Assembly: GCA_017558425.1 (NCBI GenBank)
Contig: JAFYVD010000051.1
Location: 1-12,543, forward strand
DNA: 12,543 bases
DNA from: Clostridia bacterium
GTDB lineage: Bacteria; Bacillota_A; Clostridia; RUG12999
Reading direction: 5' to 3'
The notes beneath the pieces are model-generated. The model was not told where the DNA came from and made no database searches. It saw nothing but the letters and a program-made list of their open reading frames with translations. Position numbers and translations under genes: made by a program. Below, piece after piece: positions 11,704 through 12,543 of the stretch (position 1 is the first letter of the stretch; every line of letters begins with the position of its first letter).

Positions 11704-12543
11704 TGAGATATAACGTATATTCCGATTTTCTTAAATCGAAATACGGCGAGAAGGTATATAAACTTCCGGTGAATCTTCCCACAACCTGTCCGAATCGCGA
11801 CGGACGGATTTCGGTTGGCGGATGCATTTTCTGCGGCGAAAACGGTGCAGGATATGAAAGTTTGCCGGCGGCAATGCCGGTGTCGGAACAAATTTCGGCA
11901 AATCGCGATTATATCGGCAAAAAATACGGCGCGAAAAAATTCATTGCGTATTTTCAGAATTTCTGTAACACATATATGCCGATGTCGGATTTTGAAAATG
12001 CTGTGGAAGAGGCGGCAAAACAAGGCGTGGTGGGAATTGATGTGTCCACACGACCCGACTGCGTTGGTGACAGGCACCTTGAAATCCTTTCACGTATTTC
12101 AAAAGAATATGGGGTTGATATTTCGGTTGAACTGGGGCTTCAGTCGGTGAATTGCCGAACTTTGGAGCGTATAAACCGCGGTCACGGATTGGCAGAGTTT
12201 GTCGATTGTGTGCTAAGGGTAAAAGAATTTGGGTTTGATGTGTGCGTGCACCTGATTCCCGATTTACCGTGGGACAGCCGTGAGGATGTGGTTGATGCGG
12301 CGAAAATTCTGTCTGCGCTCAGGGTTAATTCTGTAAAGCTTCATTCGCTTTTTGTGGTGAAAAACACAAGGCTCGCACAGATGTACGAGAAAGGCGAGGT
12401 AAAATTGCTTGGCGCAGAGGAATATGCACAGAGGTGCGTACTGTTTCTGAAACACCTTTCTCCCGACATTGTGATTCAACGAATTGTGGGCAGAATTCCC
12501 GAAGAGGACAGCGTAACAGCCAATGACGGAATGAGCTGGTGGA
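11703..12543 (+). CDS. TIGR01212/YhcC-type radical SAM protein (partial at right edge)
   Basis: An open frame of 280 codons that starts with ATG 11703-11705, overlapping the pfkA stop as TAATG, and runs off the window without a stop. It has the family's cysteine pattern: C28 in TCPNRDGRIS, then C40 and C43 in GGCIFCGE, for a [4Fe-4S] cluster that cleaves S-adenosylmethionine. Later family elements are AYFQNFCNTY (86-95), GIDVSTRPDC (117-126), VELGLQSVNCRTLERINRGH (142-161) and, near the visible end, IVQRIVGRIPEED then SWW. Members are about 300 residues, so only a short tail is missing. The substrate of this family is not well defined. There is no good ribosome site, so translation is probably coupled to pfkA, although codon use changes sharply to GCG/CGC/TCG at the junction. 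Confidence 0.9.
   Translation, partial: MRYNVYSDFLKSKYGEKVYKLPVNLPTTCPNRDGRISVGGCIFCGENGAGYESLPAAMPVSEQISANRDYIGKKYGAKKFIAYFQNFCNTYMPMSDFENAVEEAAKQGVVGIDVSTRPDCVGDRHLEILSRISKEYGVDISVELGLQSVNCRTLERINRGHGLAEFVDCVLRVKEFGFDVCVHLIPDLPWDSREDVVDAAKILSALRVNSVKLHSLFVVKNTRLAQMYEKGEVKLLGAEEYAQRCVLFLKHLSPDIVIQRIVGRIPEEDSVTANDGMSWW

Overview
The window is a chromosomal core region of a low-to-moderate GC Gram-positive bacterium, most likely a clostridial (Firmicutes/Bacillota) species. Three things point that way: the order pyrH-frr-uppS-cdsA-dxr-rseP-ispG, a SigH/Spo0H-type sporulation/stationary-phase sigma factor together with an RNase M5-type gene, and a secreted SLH-domain protein that suggests an S-layer or SLH-anchored cell wall. 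All genes are on the + strand. I see no rRNA, tRNA, CRISPR, insertion sequence or phage gene, and no gene-free stretch longer than about 150 bases.

Region 1 (1-6622) looks like one long operon, with gaps of 1 to 24 bases. It holds the 3' end of pyrH (UMP kinase), frr (ribosome recycling), uppS (undecaprenyl diphosphate synthase), cdsA (CDP-diacylglycerol synthesis), dxr and ispG (two steps of the MEP isoprenoid pathway), and rseP (site-2 intramembrane protease). Its last member, one base after ispG, is a less familiar protein resembling GT-D-fold glycosyltransferases. The operon joins isoprenoid precursor supply (dxr, ispG) to lipid-carrier synthesis (uppS) and phospholipid synthesis (cdsA). 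The terminal putative glycosyltransferase fits an envelope theme but its substrate is unknown.

Region 2 (6681-8675) is one large secreted protein with a signal peptide, two YcdB/YcdC (PepSY-like) units and C-terminal SLH repeats, one of them degenerate.

Region 3 (8676-9889) holds sigH behind a textbook sigma-A promoter, in an intergenic region that also carries a perfect 7-bp inverted repeat, a 0A-box-like site and a 7-bp direct repeat. It is followed by a small double zinc-ribbon protein. The gene for that protein is bracketed by two hairpins with the same stem sequence; the second is a strong intrinsic terminator.

Region 4 (9902-12543) contains a Toprim RNase M5-like gene that starts only about 13 bases after that terminator's U-tract. 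Next come a 6-phosphofructokinase gene, which has its own extended -10 promoter inside the end of the RNase M5 gene, and a TIGR01212/YhcC-type radical SAM gene that runs off the right edge.

Most of the window is well-understood housekeeping DNA. The points worth a second look are the glycosyltransferase-like operon end, the paired hairpins and the RNase M5 gene behind a terminator, the sigH control region, and the mixed cofactor-site residues of the phosphofructokinase. I found no convincing new multi-gene system.
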